DNA of 64,000 nucleotides, taken from contig WACJ01000274.1 of the NCBI GenBank assembly GCA_008973525.1, forward strand, positions 3,224,001-3,288,000, read 5' to 3'. Shown piece after piece: positions 1-13,065 of this stretch. The DNA is from Stenopsyche tienmushanensis (lineage: Eukaryota; Arthropoda; Insecta; Trichoptera; Stenopsychidae). A model generated the notes under the pieces. It had not been told where the DNA came from, made no database searches, and was given only the letters and a program-made list of their open reading frames with translations. The translations under genes and the position numbers were made by a program. The first letter of the stretch is position 1, and each line of letters starts with the position of its first letter.

Positions 1-3000
1 ATATTATGCAAGGAGCGTTCAATATTTTTTCATTTTTAATAAGAAATAAATACGATTTTTTTAACGTGCAAAGCCACGTCTTGATTGTATTGTTGAATCA
101 TTTGACAAATAATCATGCAGAAGGCGTACACATCTGTTAATCTTTGATGATATTTCATGAAGAAGTAACTGAATGATCATAATTCCATTCTGTTGTTATA
201 CTCTTTTGTAAATATATTCTTCAACGTGTTTTCAATTGAAAGAACAACCCATTCAAGATTCAATATTGCGTTTAAATCACAAATTTTACTTCTTTTCACA
301 GCCAATTTGCAACAAATAATGCACATCTGTATCTGCTGAAGTCATATGATACTCTCACTTAAAACAATTGACCCCAAAATGTGTTTTTATAATAAGGATG
401 AATAAACTCTACATGAACTGCCAGCTTGTGTTTAAAAATCTCTTTTGGCCTCTAAGCTTCTTTTGTGAGAAAATTTATTAACGTTATTAGCCCTCGTATA
501 TATAGGGTGTTTTGCACGTGATTTGCGTTCGTTCATATAGTCACAATCGTACTGAATTAAAGTAGTAGTGTAAATAACAATTTTTCATTGGCAGCTATAC
601 TATTGTTTCCTGAATTAAGATGATGTATTATTAGAGGCTAGATAAATCATTAGATATACATGATATATAAATATGAAAAATGGTTCATCATCGTCTGGAT
701 ATAGAAACGCTCGTTCTAACATGAAATATTTATTATGCTTAAATGACATTCTTATGCAGAAGGGAAGCCCTCATTCTCTCAGAATGCAAACATGTGTTTC
801 AACTCACATTTCTCTCCGGAAGTGCATCTTTGCATTGCACTCTTCACACGTGTTCCTCATCAATGCAACAAGCACAATCGTAAAAAGAAACACACTAGCC
901 ATTGTCGTCGTAAAAATAGACATTAACATATTTTATTTCGAAAGTCATCCGTGACGGAAAATGTTCTATTTATCCTCACAGAAATTTTCTTGAGACGTCT
1001 GGAAAAAACGCTTCAATGTAAACGCTAAACGGTCCATCATTAGCTCTCCGCGTGACGCTAATTGTAAAGTCAAACAATACATCGATCACCTGTTACCAAA
1101 TCGATCTAGGAAATTATTTCTCGGAAGAATGAGAATGACCATAATGTAGACTGTGTAAGATCAACAAACTCCAATTTGTTTGGGGGAAATTCTGGGAACA
1201 CCAGGCGCTAAATGAATTTTATGAGACAATCGTGCTTTTATTTGATCGAAGCTCTACATCACTGTCAAAATGGTGCTAACGTCTAGATTAGTTCAGTTAC
1301 GTGCATTTTCTTCGAAAACATCTTTCATGGATGAGATAAAAACCCCAAATTGTTTTTCGCCAATCAGAATTTATCCAACGGCGAAAAAGCTCTTAACATA
1401 TTACCACCAAAATTTAATAAACACCATCGCAAATATTTTCCATTGTTGTTTAGCAGAACTGCATATTTATAGCATCTATAAATAATTCCACGTGACATGC
1501 GTTTATGAAAAACAGAAATCAAGTAATTGCCATTTTGCCATGTTTGAGACATTTCGAACATTGTGAATAGGTAAATTGAATAATACATTTATCAACACAA
1601 TGCATTTAAAAATATATAGATAGTTCACCAAATCAAGTGTTACAAAATTTGATAGCCTTTATTTAATTAAGGATATTCAGAACATTTATGGATGCAAATA
1701 TGTTCCCGTTATACAAATATTGAATAAACTAAATATGCTTATTTAATGGAGAATTGCAATTTCGTGCTGAAAATAGCATACTTTAAACGTCGATTGAAGT
1801 TCGAGATTTATAGCGTTACGACAAAACGAAAGCTCGATTTAACGACTCTCTTTAATATACACCGATAGAGGTACGAGAGCTTTTAAATTTCATGAGTGAC
1901 TTGCATGTTTAGTCTGAGATATATCAAAGTGGAAGCGAATAGTATACACGAATTACTAGGTATATAGTTATAAAATGATTTGTAAATGATAAAAAATTAC
2001 GTAAGTTGTGAAGTAATCGAGTATTCAGGTGACCCAATGGGTGAAAGGTTCAAATATGAAACTCGGAGGTTATGCTACCGTTAATATCGAGCGCATGCAG
2101 AGTTGAATGTATAATTCAGATAACCCATACAGTCGACTATGTTTGACTGCACCATAATGATAATTATGTATGTATATAGCAATGTATCAAAATATTTTTG
2201 TTGTTAAATTTTAAAAAATCCACAGACTTGTAGCATATTTACTCTGTTTTCCCCCCATGAGAATACATTGAATTTTCCAATGAAAAATACATTAAAACCC
2301 CGATAATTTAATTTTACACAATGATTCATTATTAACATTAAGTCGTGATGATTATGAATCATTCGATATTGATAAAAACTTTAAATTTACATTGCACATG
2401 TCTATATATTATGAAAAATCGTCTTGTGTCATCATTTGTTAGAGTTTGATCAAGATTTCCGAATTGTTTGAATGTATTTTTAAAAGATTTACTAACCTCT
2501 AGTATTATTGTAAGCATTTGATAACAAATTTGCTTAAAGATACATTCTTCAATTTTTATCCTCAATTTATAAAAAAACTCGTCGTGAGGATTGATCAAGA
2601 GTTAATACTGAGAATATTTATTTTACTTGCATTGTTACTCCTGAGGTGACTCAACACTGGCCAAATTCGCACCCAAACATGCTAATATTGAGACAAATTG
2701 GGATGATTCATTATTTTTCGCATTGATGAGTCGCCAGTTCGTTTTTATCAGTCTACTGTATTACCATGCAAATCTGCTTTTCAAATACACCTGCTTTTCT
2801 TCAAACAACACATCGTGAGTATTTCAGACGCATATACAAACATGAATATCTGGATTAGAATACGTTTTTGAGCTAGATTTTTATAGTCACATTATACTCT
2901 TTCGACTTTGAGTTTTTATGTGGAAAAGAGACTATGAGAAGCTACTCGTAAATGGAGCATAGGTAATATGATCTTTGAGCGGAGATCTTACATCGATCAT

Positions 3001-3725
3001 AGGTCAGTAAAACGATGCAGATCTTGTATATTAAAAATTCTTCAAATAACCAGATTAAACGGTATTTTGCAAGAATAATAATAGTTGTGTTGTTATAATA
3101 ATTTTATCCCGATTTAAACGATGGATCTGAATCTAAATCTGGATAATATCCCTCGTCGAATTAATGAATAAACATGTTTTTATTTTATTTTTTCCACAGC
3201 TTTTCCCATAGGAAAATAAATTGAAATTGTAAAAGCAAGCAATTTTTCTCTTGATCAAATCACATATTTTCAAAGCAGATAATTTATTATTTGTTGTGCC
3301 AATGCATAAGGGCAAAAATAATTTAGTATGAAGTCGACATAAAAACATATAATTCAATAGGTCCATCTTAAGCAAGTTAGTATTGTACTCGTATATGAAG
3401 ATATTCTAAAAAATATGATAACTGGTTTTTATTGCCATTAATTAATCACAAGACACGTGTATTTTTTTTATTATTACCAATATTGCGTCGTAATAAATTA
3501 CCAATGTGTAATAAATAATTCAATCGTTAACATTATATAGAAATTACAATTTGATGCTGAAATTACAATGAAAATAAAGAGAACGTTTGACTTGAGAAGA
3601 ATCACAAATTTGGAAATCATTGTAACAAATACACGCCAAGACATTGCCAAATCTTAACACATTATATAAACAATTATTACCTATTGGAAAGTTGGATTAA
3701 TTAACGTACAATGGATTTTAATATA
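1..3725. other. AT-rich intergenic DNA, no gene recognised
   Basis: No reading frame here has coding character, and no RNA gene or terminal repeat pair stands out. Open frames of 60-93 codons are short, rich in codons forced by AT content, and lack recognisable motifs. Confidence 0.6.
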
Positions 3726-4444
3726 CGAGGCATATCCTGAAAGTTAGTGTACTAAATTTTTATATTTTTTAAAATAAAGTTTATTTGAAATAAATATACA
3801 GAATATTGTTGATACACTTGTTAACTATTTTTCAACATAATCGTTATCCCGTTTAACGTATCTGGTGAGGCGTGACACAAGTTTCCTTATGTCCTTCTCG
3901 AAGAACTCTTGCCAGTTCCTTCCCTCACTTGAGAACTTCTTTCTGTACCTGCTCGTCGATTGAAAATTTAATTCCACCTATGTGTTATTTCAAAGAGGGG
4001 AAAATGTGATAAGTCTGGGGAATATGAAGGGTGGTTCAACCCAACCAAATAAGTACAAGAGTGTCTTGGTCGCTAAGGTTGTGTGAGAACGGGCGTTGTC
4101 GTGCAACCGGCACACTTTCGTCAGCACGCCCCTCCTTTTGTTTTGAATGCTTTTTTTGAGTTTTTAAGGGTTTCATAATATCGTCTGCATTGATAGTCTC
4201 TCCTTGAGGTAGAAATTCGATCAAAATGATGCCTTTTCGGTTCCAACGCTCGCACTTGGTGGGATTTCTTACCGACATCTTTCAAGCAACTGGACACTAC
4301 AACGTAAATTTACGTACTAGCGTATTCCTGCTATGATCGCTTTGTCAGGAGATCCCTCTCTACTACTCAGTATGGCCAACCCTTAAAACACAAAATACAC
4401 AGCTAGTTATTGTCACAGTACACTTACTTTCGGGATATTCCTCG
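3726..4444 (-). mobile_element. Internally deleted mariner element with terminal inverted repeats
   Basis: The two ends form an imperfect inverted repeat of about 28 bp: the left end reads CGAGGCATATCCTGAAAG and the right end, on the other strand, CGAGGAATATCCCGAAAG. Between them, on the minus strand, are degraded mariner transposase segments. One is GIILIEFLPQGETINAD (about 4180-4230). The second-aspartate block appears as LHDNARSHTT in a neighbouring frame (about 4085-4120), so a frameshift lies just before it. A tail reading EFFEKDIRKLVSRLTRYV follows at about 3850-3910. At roughly 720 bp it is a little over half of a 1.3-kb mariner, and the N-terminal DNA-binding half is missing. A TA target site is visible on the left only. 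It cannot encode an active enzyme. Confidence 0.85.
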
Positions 4445-4482
4445 AACTATCCATGGGCATGAAAAAAATGGATGAATATATA

Positions 4483-6168
4483 CAGTGGAACCTCGATAAA
4501 CCGTTCCCGCATAATACGTTTTCCCGGATGGACCGTTCATTTTTTATAGTCCCGTCAAACTCCCATAAGAACAACGTTAAATAATCCCGCATTGACCGTT
4601 CCCCGATTTACCGATTTCCTCGATAAACCGTTTAAATATTTTGGTCCCGTCACAAATATTATCCCGATTGACCGTTTTTATTGCATATTTCTCCGTATCT
4701 CGGCAAGCAAGTTTGACACAGCCGAGTGATCGGTCTATAGTTTTCGGGATCGATCATTTTTTTGGACTGATTTTGGAATCGGAATTACCTTTGCAAATTT
4801 CCATAATGTGGGATAATAACCGATTTTCAGGCAAGCATTGAAAACTTTCGTGGGAAGTTTTTAATGATTGCATTATCAATTTCGCCGAACCTGTGTATTT
4901 TTTGTTTTTAATCTTTATTTTTTCTTAATAATAGTTTCTAATGGAGTGATTATTTTAGTATTTGTTAAGGATTTAGGATATTTTTTGAAGAATTATTTTA
5001 ATGATTTCGAAATCGTCTGTTGTGTGCTATTGTCGCTTAAGTGCTGGGAATCCTGGTGATTAGTCCCAAAGTTTTGGATAATAGGTTTACCTTATCTACG
5101 CTATTGTCGATTATTCGGAGATCGCCACTTAAAGAGGGAAAACCTATCGTCTTTTGTTTGACTGATTTGACGAACATCGGTGTCCAACATTCCTTAGTAT
5201 CGAGGTTGGGAATTTCCCAATCCGTTTTATCTCTACGTTACAATGCAAATGTCGAATTGTTTAAAATTCATGGTAATAATGATTCCTGTACATACAAACT
5301 TTTTAGTCGCGTAGCTGAATTTGTACAAGTCAGTTGCGTTCAATATTGCCTCACATCTCGTATCGAATTTTTTTCCAAATTGAAACTAAAATGCCGCCAC
5401 CCATGAAGAAAACTAGAACTCTAGCTGAGAAGCTGAAAATAATTCAAGACGTCGAAAACAATCCAGGAGAAAAACGAATTGACATAGCAAAACGTCCGGG
5501 ATTAGCACCATCAACTCTAAACACGATTGTTGCTATGAAGAGTAACATTCGCAAAACAATTGAAAAGTGCGGCAAGACAGCGAATAAAAGAAAGTCTGCT
5601 AAGAAATCTACTTTTGGAGAGCTTGAAGATATTCTTTACACGTGGTACCAGCAGGCGCGAGCTGAAAACATACCCATTGATGGATCCATAGTCAAAGAAA
5701 AAGCTTTGCAAATAGCCAAAATAAAAGGGATCACAAAATTTTCTGTGGCGTTGAGACAATCGACTCATTATGTGATGCAACTAATGACAGCAGTGAAGAG
5801 GAAGATGGCGAAGAACATAATACCGAATCTATTCCGACATTTACAGAAGCATTATTGGCCTTCGAAAAAATTAAATCATTTTTCTATTCCAAGGAAATAG
5901 ATGAATCCGCTCCTAGAAAAGTACGCGAGTTTGAGGCGTCTTTGTTCCAATTAAAGTGCCAAACAACAAATAAGCAAACAAACATAAAGGAGTTTTTTAA
6001 AAAATAAATTTTATATACAATATATACAAGTAACTAATAAATAAATGTTTTTTTTAAGATTTTAGTTGTTTTTTATTATTATTTGAAGCTTTCCCGCATT
6101 AACCGTTTCCCGCAATTACCGTTTTTTTTTCAGGGTCCCTTGGAAAACGTAAAATCGAGGTTTCACTG
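4483..6168 (+). mobile_element. Tigger/pogo-type DNA transposon, internally deleted
   Basis: The left end CAGTGGAACCTCGAT matches the reverse complement of the right end (CAGTGAAACCTCGAT) with one difference. Both ends are flanked by TA, the target site of Tc1/mariner/pogo elements. Short repeats of the CCGTTTTCCCG type lie just inside both ends (4500-4640 and 6095-6130), as expected for subterminal transposase-binding sites. The interior carries the start and the end of a Tigger transposase but not the catalytic middle (next entry). The ends are well preserved, so it could have been mobilised in trans by a full-length relative. Confidence 0.9.
5391..6006 (+). pseudogene. Tigger transposase relic: CENP-B-like DNA-binding domain joined out of frame to the C-terminal tail
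   Basis: Translation from the ATG at 5391 begins MPPPMKKTRTLAEKLKIIQD, the Psq/CENP-B-type helix-turn-helix that opens Tigger and jerky transposases (residues about 5-60). A second basic domain of the CENPB-HTH type follows to about residue 115 (TWYQQARAENIPIDGSIVKE). At about 5740-5760 the reading frame changes. The C-terminal tail, an acidic stretch with DSSEEEDGEEHN followed by a stretch ending NIKEFFKK and a stop at 6006, is read in the next frame. The DDE catalytic domain, normally several hundred residues between these parts, is absent, so the deletion joined the two ends out of frame. In the original frame translation runs on to a stop at 5900. The product could still bind transposon ends but could not cut. 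Confidence 0.85.
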
Positions 6169-6204
6169 TATATAGTTTTGAGTTAGTGACCCGTTGTAAA
6201 AACG

Positions 6205-6325
6205 CAGGGTTTCGAACCGGAACGAAACCGAAAACTTAATAACCAGTAAAAACCGGTTTTTTTTTTGCCAGAACGTAACCGAAATTTAAAAAAATAACGG
6301 TTCGTGGTTTGGTTAAAAAATATGA
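6205..6325. mobile_element. hAT-type transposon end fragment
   Basis: The sequence begins CAGGGTTTCGAACCGGAACG and continues with repeats of the AACCGAAA/AACGGTT type to about 6310. CAGGG at the tip with repeated subterminal hexamers is typical of hAT elements. A related end, in opposite orientation, lies at 26650-26719. The matching partner end was not found, so this is a fragment or solo end. Confidence 0.5.
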
Positions 6326-6329
6326 TGCG

Positions 6330-8555
6330 GGTACATATTAAAAAATGAAAGGGTATTTTTAGCAAGTAAAACAACTTGTGGGAGTATGTGGGAGGTATAA
6401 TTAATGCCTCCTCTGCATTGCCTCCGAGGTTGTCTCATTCATGCTTGAGAATGACAATAGTGACCGTCTCGAAAGGATACACACGTTATAACCTCTAATC
6501 CCGGTATTACCATTCAAAAAGTATATTTGTGTATTTAATAGAATTTGCCAGGAATCAATAAATTTGAATTGCTCAAATCAATGTTAAACGACCAAGTCTA
6601 ATCAATGAAAAAGGAATCATATTTCATCATGACAATATACGACCTTATAATGAAACACAACTCAGAAATTAAATTGGAAAATTTAGTCATATCCTTCGTA
6701 TGAATTAATATATATTTAGGTCCTTATAGCTACGCATTAAAGAGGGATCATTTTTTTAAAAATATACTTATAAATATGATTCAATATTGCTTCCCATTAA
6801 TTAAAAATAAAATGATTATATGATTATTGGAAAAAATAAATATCTTCAGTTACAATGGAAACCCCTTCTTGTCCGAAATCGATGTAAAAACCTTACTACA
6901 ATTGAATATTGAATAATTCAATGGTTATTTCGTCCGACCGCTCAATAATTCGTTGCATGATTTAATACCAAAGTCAAGGTTTCGTATTCATTCGTGGCTC
7001 AAGGACTTATGAAAAAGTTATACAATCACTGGTTCCGTAATAATATTTTGAATGGCTAGATTAAAAAAATAATTATATACGTTGATTATTTCGCTCCTTT
7101 TGTAAGAACATATCGTAAATCTTTAAGGCAATTAACACACTATTTAGTCGAAGCGCTTTGTCTATAAACTACTAGTCAGACCCTGTCATTGATGAATATA
7201 TGGTTATTTCAGTGTTTTTTTTTTCTTAAATTTTATTTTTAAAGTGTGGAAAACTATTTTTAAAGTCGGAAAACTCTTAAGTTAAAAGCGTCCCGGCGTC
7301 GTAAGAGCCTGACGTCACCCGTCGTAAAATAAGAATTACCTTCATAAAGTAACTTTAAAAATAACCCAATCACAAAGGCGTTTAGTAATATTAGAATGAA
7401 TAAAATTAAAAGAGTATTTATCGAAATTATGTCACCGACGTACCATTAATAGAACGGCAAGGATGGTCCGCTAAGAAATACATTTCTTGTATTTCAGCCC
7501 GTGTTTACATCATTAAGAGCGAGTGTTAAATTTACCGGTAGCCTTCTGAAAAAAGCTAACATTGAGGAGAGAAAATCGAGTCTGTATTACAGAGACAGAT
7601 GCGTTAAGAAATAATAAATAACGCGTAATATGACACACGATTTTCCACTTTGAAGCTTCGGTGAAAGCTCAGGGACTTCGGGGGCTGAAGAATTATTTTG
7701 AAGAAAGGAAGTAAAAATGGCCGTAAACAAGAAAAATCTTGAAAAGACAGACTTAGAATGAAGGTGATGCTTTGAATTTGTTAATGATTTCATTTTGTCG
7801 TCTAAATTTGATGTAAACAATTACCGATTCACCTTCAATTCTTTCCAAGAAGTCTGCAAATCCAATGATTTTTATGCATATTTTCTGATTTTAATTCGTT
7901 TTTTTTAATGATAAAACTATCATCACCATGGATCTAAATTGATGTCAGTAATTTAGCTGACACTCTACATTGCTGTATATAATTCAAGCGGAAGTATTAG
8001 GAAGTCATGGGTTAAAAAATGGATTTATTCAGTCTCAACAGCTAATATTTTAATTAGGAATAACATTTATAAACCATCACATATGAAATTTGGCGCTTGC
8101 ATATACATTTCATGTTGAACGAGCTTTGATATTAGTTTACGTTGTATAACACACGTCAGAGCAGGAATTCTCAATAACGATATGATAAATCTAGATCTAT
8201 TCAGAAAATCACTGTAAATCTGCTTTTCAAATGGGAATTCCAATGATATTTAATCTCCAATGATACATCCGTGTTTTACAGAGCTGGGTAGGTGTAAATT
8301 GGACGATCTCAACAGCATCGTTCAATGCCAAAGATCGTGGAAATATCAATTCGATGCATTTCTTCCTATAAATCCAATAAATTCCACATAAATCCATACG
8401 TTGGTGGGTTTTCATGGTCGAATATCATACAATTTGCAAAATAATGTTCAGACCAAATTTAGCAAAATCAACGTCAAAATAAGAAAATTTTGCATGACAA
8501 ATATAGTATTCGTTATTATAGTTATCATTGAGTCCAGCGTTATGTCCTTCAAATA
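6330..8555. other. Intergenic, nothing recognised
   Basis: AT-rich sequence without a recognisable gene, RNA or transposon end. A small tandem duplication (TTTTAAAGT...GGAAAACT, about 7238-7275) is the only local structure seen. Confidence 0.5.
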
Positions 8556-9650
8556 ATGACATTTTCTTCGTTAACCAGTTTTATCGTAAAACGAGGAATA
8601 TACCACCGCGTTATCGACGTCGTAAATGTGGATCGACTAAAACGGCGACCCAGTTTTCTAGATAATTGCATTCGCGTCACAGTATCGGTGCATGAACAAT
8701 ACAAATGGCACTATTTGCAAGAATATCGCAAGAAAAAAACAATTCTTAAAGGGAATCGATTGTTCTTGGTTCTTGATTAAACCGCAAGTATGAGGTCATG
8801 CAATTAAATAAACGACGTTGAGGACGCAGTTTTATTACACAGCATCCACTTTTTGATTCAGGCTCAGATATAGAAATGAGGATAAATTTGATGCAAGCAT
8901 TGATGCAATCGAAAATTCGAATCCTTCCGAAGATATGCATGATTTTGATCATTGGGTATTCCGATATAAAAAATATAATATTTATCTGTTAGTGTATTAT
9001 TGTTGACGAGAAGAATACATCGTTTGAGTATCGCCGGGCTATATGATAGCCCTGCCCTCGAGCAGATGAAAGTGTATAAACAGAATGCTGCTTGCAGTCA
9101 GTTCGCAGCCAGCATTAAACGCTCGCTAAAAATATCTCGCATGCGGTTAATTACAGAATCTGACGCGGAAAAGATATGTTATGAAAGCAACGTGACTCGA
9201 TTGAATAATTATCTGAAAAAATGCACGCTAAAAGGTTTAAAAATCATTCAGTGAAAGAAGTGGAACAGTCGCAGAATCGCAAGATAAATCTATCGATTTG
9301 CATATTAATAACAGGCACTCAGGTTGGCGGTAATACATATCTTTTGTTGCTGAAATGAATAGGCATGACGGTCATACATAATCACGATGGATGCGCCGAG
9401 GTTTCTATTGATGGCAATCTTTTGAATGGATGGCATATGAAACATGCTTTCTAGATCATTTGATGTTAGGAAGTACCGTTATATATTGGATTTAATGTAT
9501 CGACGATTCCATGCGTAATATTTCGATTGTATAGTTCATGCGGCACCCATTTGTTTTGTTCCGTTGAACTTTTAGTAGGAGTTTTGGAAAAAAATGCATG
9601 CATACTTTCCCGCTAGTTTTTCAGTTAGCAAATTCTCAATCGACAATATG
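8556..9650 (+). pseudogene. Degraded protein-coding island, family unknown
   Basis: Successive open stretches on the plus strand change frame but keep a balanced amino-acid composition unlike chance AT-rich frames. They are 8556-8780; then about 8868-9000 (contains DASIDAIENSNPSEDMHDFD); then 9003-9254 (contains RLSIAGLYDSPALEQMKVYK and TESDAEKICYESNV); then about 9241-9354 (contains ILITGTQVGGNTYLLLLK); then about 9360-9450 (contains NHDGCAEVSIDGNLLNGW). Several frameshifts and stops separate them, so no intact product is made. I do not recognise the family. It is one of a series of such islands between 8.5 and 25.8 kb, and a decayed viral or mobile-element gene is possible. Chance open frames remain the alternative. 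Confidence 0.35.
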
Positions 9651-11015
9651 ATCTATTGTTGTTTTTTTTTATGTTACCAATGTTGAATTTATTGGGCCTG
9701 AAAGATGACGATGAAGCAAATCCCGAAGCATCACATGTCGCGCAATGTCTTTTGGCATCGTCAGATTTAGATCACACATTCAAGAGCATCCCCAGCGACC
9801 TTCAATATTGTCTGTCACACTGAAACTACTCCTCTTTGGGATCATCGTCGATAGCTATTGATTCTGTTTCTGAAAAACGACAGTACCGGGAGCTGAAGTA
9901 GATCCTCTCAGTATATTTTTCAAATCAACGGCTCTGAATTATGCCAGTTTGGCAACATGTGCCGACCCACTGGGGGGCAGACAAACCGGAGGCGATTAGA
10001 ATAAATATACACACAAAAGCAGACACTATTATAATATTAAAAACTACTAAGTTAGTCGGACGTGTTGGCACCAGCCGAATATTTATTTTGGACAAATGTA
10101 CGTAAATTTATACGACGTGTTAAAAAAGCCCCATTTTAAATTTCAATTTCGATCAGAGTCAATCCAGTGTGTGTGGTGTTGAATAAATGCTCCAAAGGAC
10201 TACAATAGACACGTCAAGAAGACGTTCAACACAGCACAAAATTGTTTATTGTATTATATTAAATTCTGCAGAAGATCAATTTAAATTACCTTGTGACAGA
10301 TATATTATAATATATATAAAGCAATTTATAGCGAGCCAACGCTATACAAAAATACTCGCTTGTATCAAAATATAATGTAATATACACTCACGCTAAAATT
10401 CCATTTAAATGTATGTAATTCGCAAACTTTGCAAAATTACACATTATTTTTAATACTTAATATATTAAAAATAATCATTTTGATCAACAAATAATACGAA
10501 TGATCATTAAAAATAGATTCATCCAAATTAATACCGATTGATTTTGTCAAATGGACCAATTCGAAAATGTCTTTGTATTTTATTAAATTTCAATACAATT
10601 TGAATGTAGGTAATATACAAAAGCTTAAATATCAATTTGGCTTCATATTTAAACAGATTTGTGCTTAAAAAATCATTTTGACAAATTTTCTCCAAATGGA
10701 AAAACTTAAATATCGAAAAAAAATGTTTATTGAAATTTAAAGTTTTGCTATTTTTATAGTATTATATAATTCTGCATAACATGCAATATCATCATCGATT
10801 TTATGCTTCAAAGCGGAAATTCTTTCATTTTCCGGATCATTGTCTTATGTGATTTCAATGGATTTATTACAGGCTTTCTTTGAGAAATCTTAATGATATC
10901 AAAAATCCAATTAAAAATCATTCATTGACGATAGTCTTTTTACAGAAATGTCTTTAGGGCGTCCATTCGTGGTATTATCGGCGATCATTTGGATAGATCA
11001 ATTCTTTCATAACGA
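9651..11015. other. Intergenic, weak traces only
   Basis: The first 300 bases may continue the decayed island to the left, but no convincing frame can be followed. From 10080 on the sequence is very AT-rich and shows nothing recognisable. Confidence 0.45.
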
Positions 11016-11150
11016 CACTCATCCCCCGATTCACGCGATAGATACGTTATTCAGAATCCCGCGTAAATATAAACTGCGTAAAAAGGGCAAGGAATTCATG
11101 CAAAAATATAAGATAGGTTTCATCATATAAAAGACGCTAAAAACTGGTTC
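11016..11150. mobile_element. Old fragment of the pogo-like MITE present at 30371
   Basis: The stretch starting CACTCATCCCCCGATTCACG aligns with the first 115 bases of the 30371-30939 element: both continue with GCG, TAGATACGTT, then several CCGCGTAAAT-type repeats, then AAGATAGGTT. It is clearly more diverged and lacks the right end. The apparent open frame here is a by-product of the repeat. Confidence 0.65.
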
Positions 11151-11649
11151 AAAATCGCCTTCCTTATCAGATGAACTGGTCAATTTAATTTGAGAATTAG
11201 CAGAAATATCAGAGTTTTCATGAGAAATTATTCCTCTTCTGTTATAACGTCATCGGTAAATAATTCTTCGATATCCTTACATTACAATACGCATAAAAAG
11301 CATATTTTCTCGACCGCGTTCAAGCGAAATCGCGCAAAAAAGTACCACGTAAATCGAAGGATGAGTGTATCTGATAGTGAGCTTTTTATCCGGCGTAGAT
11401 AAAATGCTTTGCTTCAAAATATTAAATGTTCTGCAACAATTTTGAATTTAATCACAATTTAATGGCAAATTTATATGTATATGCTTTCCAGTAGAATTTA
11501 GGTCGTTGATCATTTCATAGCAATTTCCGATGTTTGAAAACTCTGTCCAAATATAAAATATTTGCATTTATACATAGTATTCGTATTAACGATATGTCAA
11601 GCTATTAACTCATTTTTTTTAAATGCTAAGATCGCAATTCAAGCAATAA

Positions 11650-12602
11650 ATCGTAAATAACCATATATCACAGTCGATTTCGCTTGATACATCTTAGTAT
11701 CATTTGCATAGTTTTATTGCCGAAGTTTCCTTGTTATAAATTTGGGAATGTTTTTGCGCTGTGTATCCAATTATCGCATAAATATATTCAAACGCGTCAA
11801 TCGATGATATTTAGTGTTTTGTCCATTTTGTTTTTAGTTGGCAGCGTAAACATGATCTCTTCTTTCGCTTCTCGGAATCTATCATCTGGTTTGCTTTCAA
11901 TTGCAAATTTTAAGAGCATCTTCTGTTTTTCCCGTATCAATCAATCGTGCTTTTGAAAATCGCCCATTTGAATAGTTCGTGTTGTTTGATGGAATATCTT
12001 CATCGTATCGCGAGTGTTAAAATGGCCACGAGCGTCATAAATCACGCTCTTTAATCTCAAAGTACATTTTTGATTTTTGCAGCACTTAACAAATGTGTTA
12101 TATCACTATTCGCAATTTTAATCTCGGCACACAGTTGTTGTCGCCGTCGAAACGTTTGCATCATTTTTGCATTCTGCCGGACTATTGTTGAGCGCTTGAA
12201 TAAATTTCCTCGCTCGCTGGATGTCCGCTCTTTTGTTGGGTAGTTCTGTAGTATCTGAACAAGCGTCCATTGTGATGTATGGTTGGTTAAAAATTATTCT
12301 TTGACGTCATCCAAGCGATCTGGTATATTACAAATAGCAGTGCTGAACGATTCGAGAGTAGCATTTGTAGAAGACGAGCTGAAATCGCCGCGGTGCCAAA
12401 TGTCTTTGCCGATAGTCACCCTGTTGGAGGGCGCGTCTGAAAAAAATCTGCTTTGGAACGGGCCCCTGTTGGGCGATTCCCAATTGGCGGACGGGCCTCC
12501 ACATTCCCATTTTATCTTTGGCCAAATCGTTTCATCCCGCTTTTGAGCTACGCTAACCAGTCTATCGCTGAATTTTAACGGAAGCGCTCTTATTATCCGC
12601 AC
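11650..12602 (-). pseudogene. Degraded protein-coding island, family unknown
   Basis: Read on the minus strand, an open stretch of about 100 codons covers 12602-12294. Further stretches with protein-like composition follow in other frames down to about 11650. Examples are VIYDARGHFNTRDTMKIFHQ (about 12000), IESKPDDRFREAKEEIMF (about 11870-11910) and IDAFEYIYAIIGYTAQ (about 11770-11800). Stops and frame changes break the set. No motif identifies the family. The plus-strand open frames over the same bases are poorer in composition and are treated as shadows. Confidence 0.35.
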
Positions 12603-12628
12603 ACGCGGCCCCTAAAACTAACTGTCAT

Positions 12629-12862
12629 TTGATAACGGTTAACGGTTGTAACTTTAACCAAAACCCAGGATACAAACGATTAATGGTGTATGTGCGTAAA
12701 ATAGCTATGATGAAGTGCAAAGAAGAAAATTGTGAAGTGGGAATGATCCCCGAATGTGATTCTGTCATCGTCCTCTCGGAAGACAAGATGATATTGTGCA
12801 TGTGTGGGAAGAGATCGAGGAACACCTACGGGAGAAGGTATAAACAAGTTCATGTTTTATAA
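12629..12862 (+). CDS. Small intact cysteine-containing ORF, unknown
   Basis: This frame is open for 77 codons, with the first ATG at about 12683. It is richer in Met, Cys, Glu, Lys and Val than chance AT-rich frames. Six cysteines fall in a spaced pattern: one near residue 8, then MKCKEENCEVGMIPEC, then LCMCGKRSRNTYGRRY. The spacing hints at metal binding but matches no zinc finger I know. There is no signal peptide or membrane segment. It sits between two degraded islands and may be a surviving exon or the least-damaged piece of the same decayed tract. Confidence 0.3.
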   Translation: MITVNGCNFNQNPGYKRLMVYVRKIAMMKCKEENCEVGMIPECDSVIVLSEDKMILCMCGKRSRNTYGRRYKQVHVL

Positions 12863-13039
12863 ACCAAACAGAATACAAAATCATCTACTAATACCAGACT
12901 CGACGCTTATTTAGATAAGGTCATCGTTTCAAATTTTCCAGAACTAATAAATTCATTCATAAATAACAATCCATTAAATACAAATCGCGATAATGTGGGG
13001 TGATCCTCTTATACCCGCGCTGTATCGCCATTATCTACT

Positions 13040-13065
13040 AATCAATATATCACAATATATTGATT
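13040..13065. repeat. Perfect 11-bp inverted repeat
   Basis: AATCAATATAT and ATATATTGATT flank a 4-base CACA loop. In AT-rich DNA this is a minor structure; no function is assigned. Confidence 0.5.

Noticed and set aside
493..535. Sequence TAGGGTGTTTTGCACGTGAT resembling the tip of the MITE at 36897
   Set aside because: No matching inverted end or clear target duplication was found.
5041..5406. 121-codon frame inside the Tigger element, before the transposase
   Set aside because: No homology that I recognise, and it overlaps the transposase start in another frame. Probably chance.
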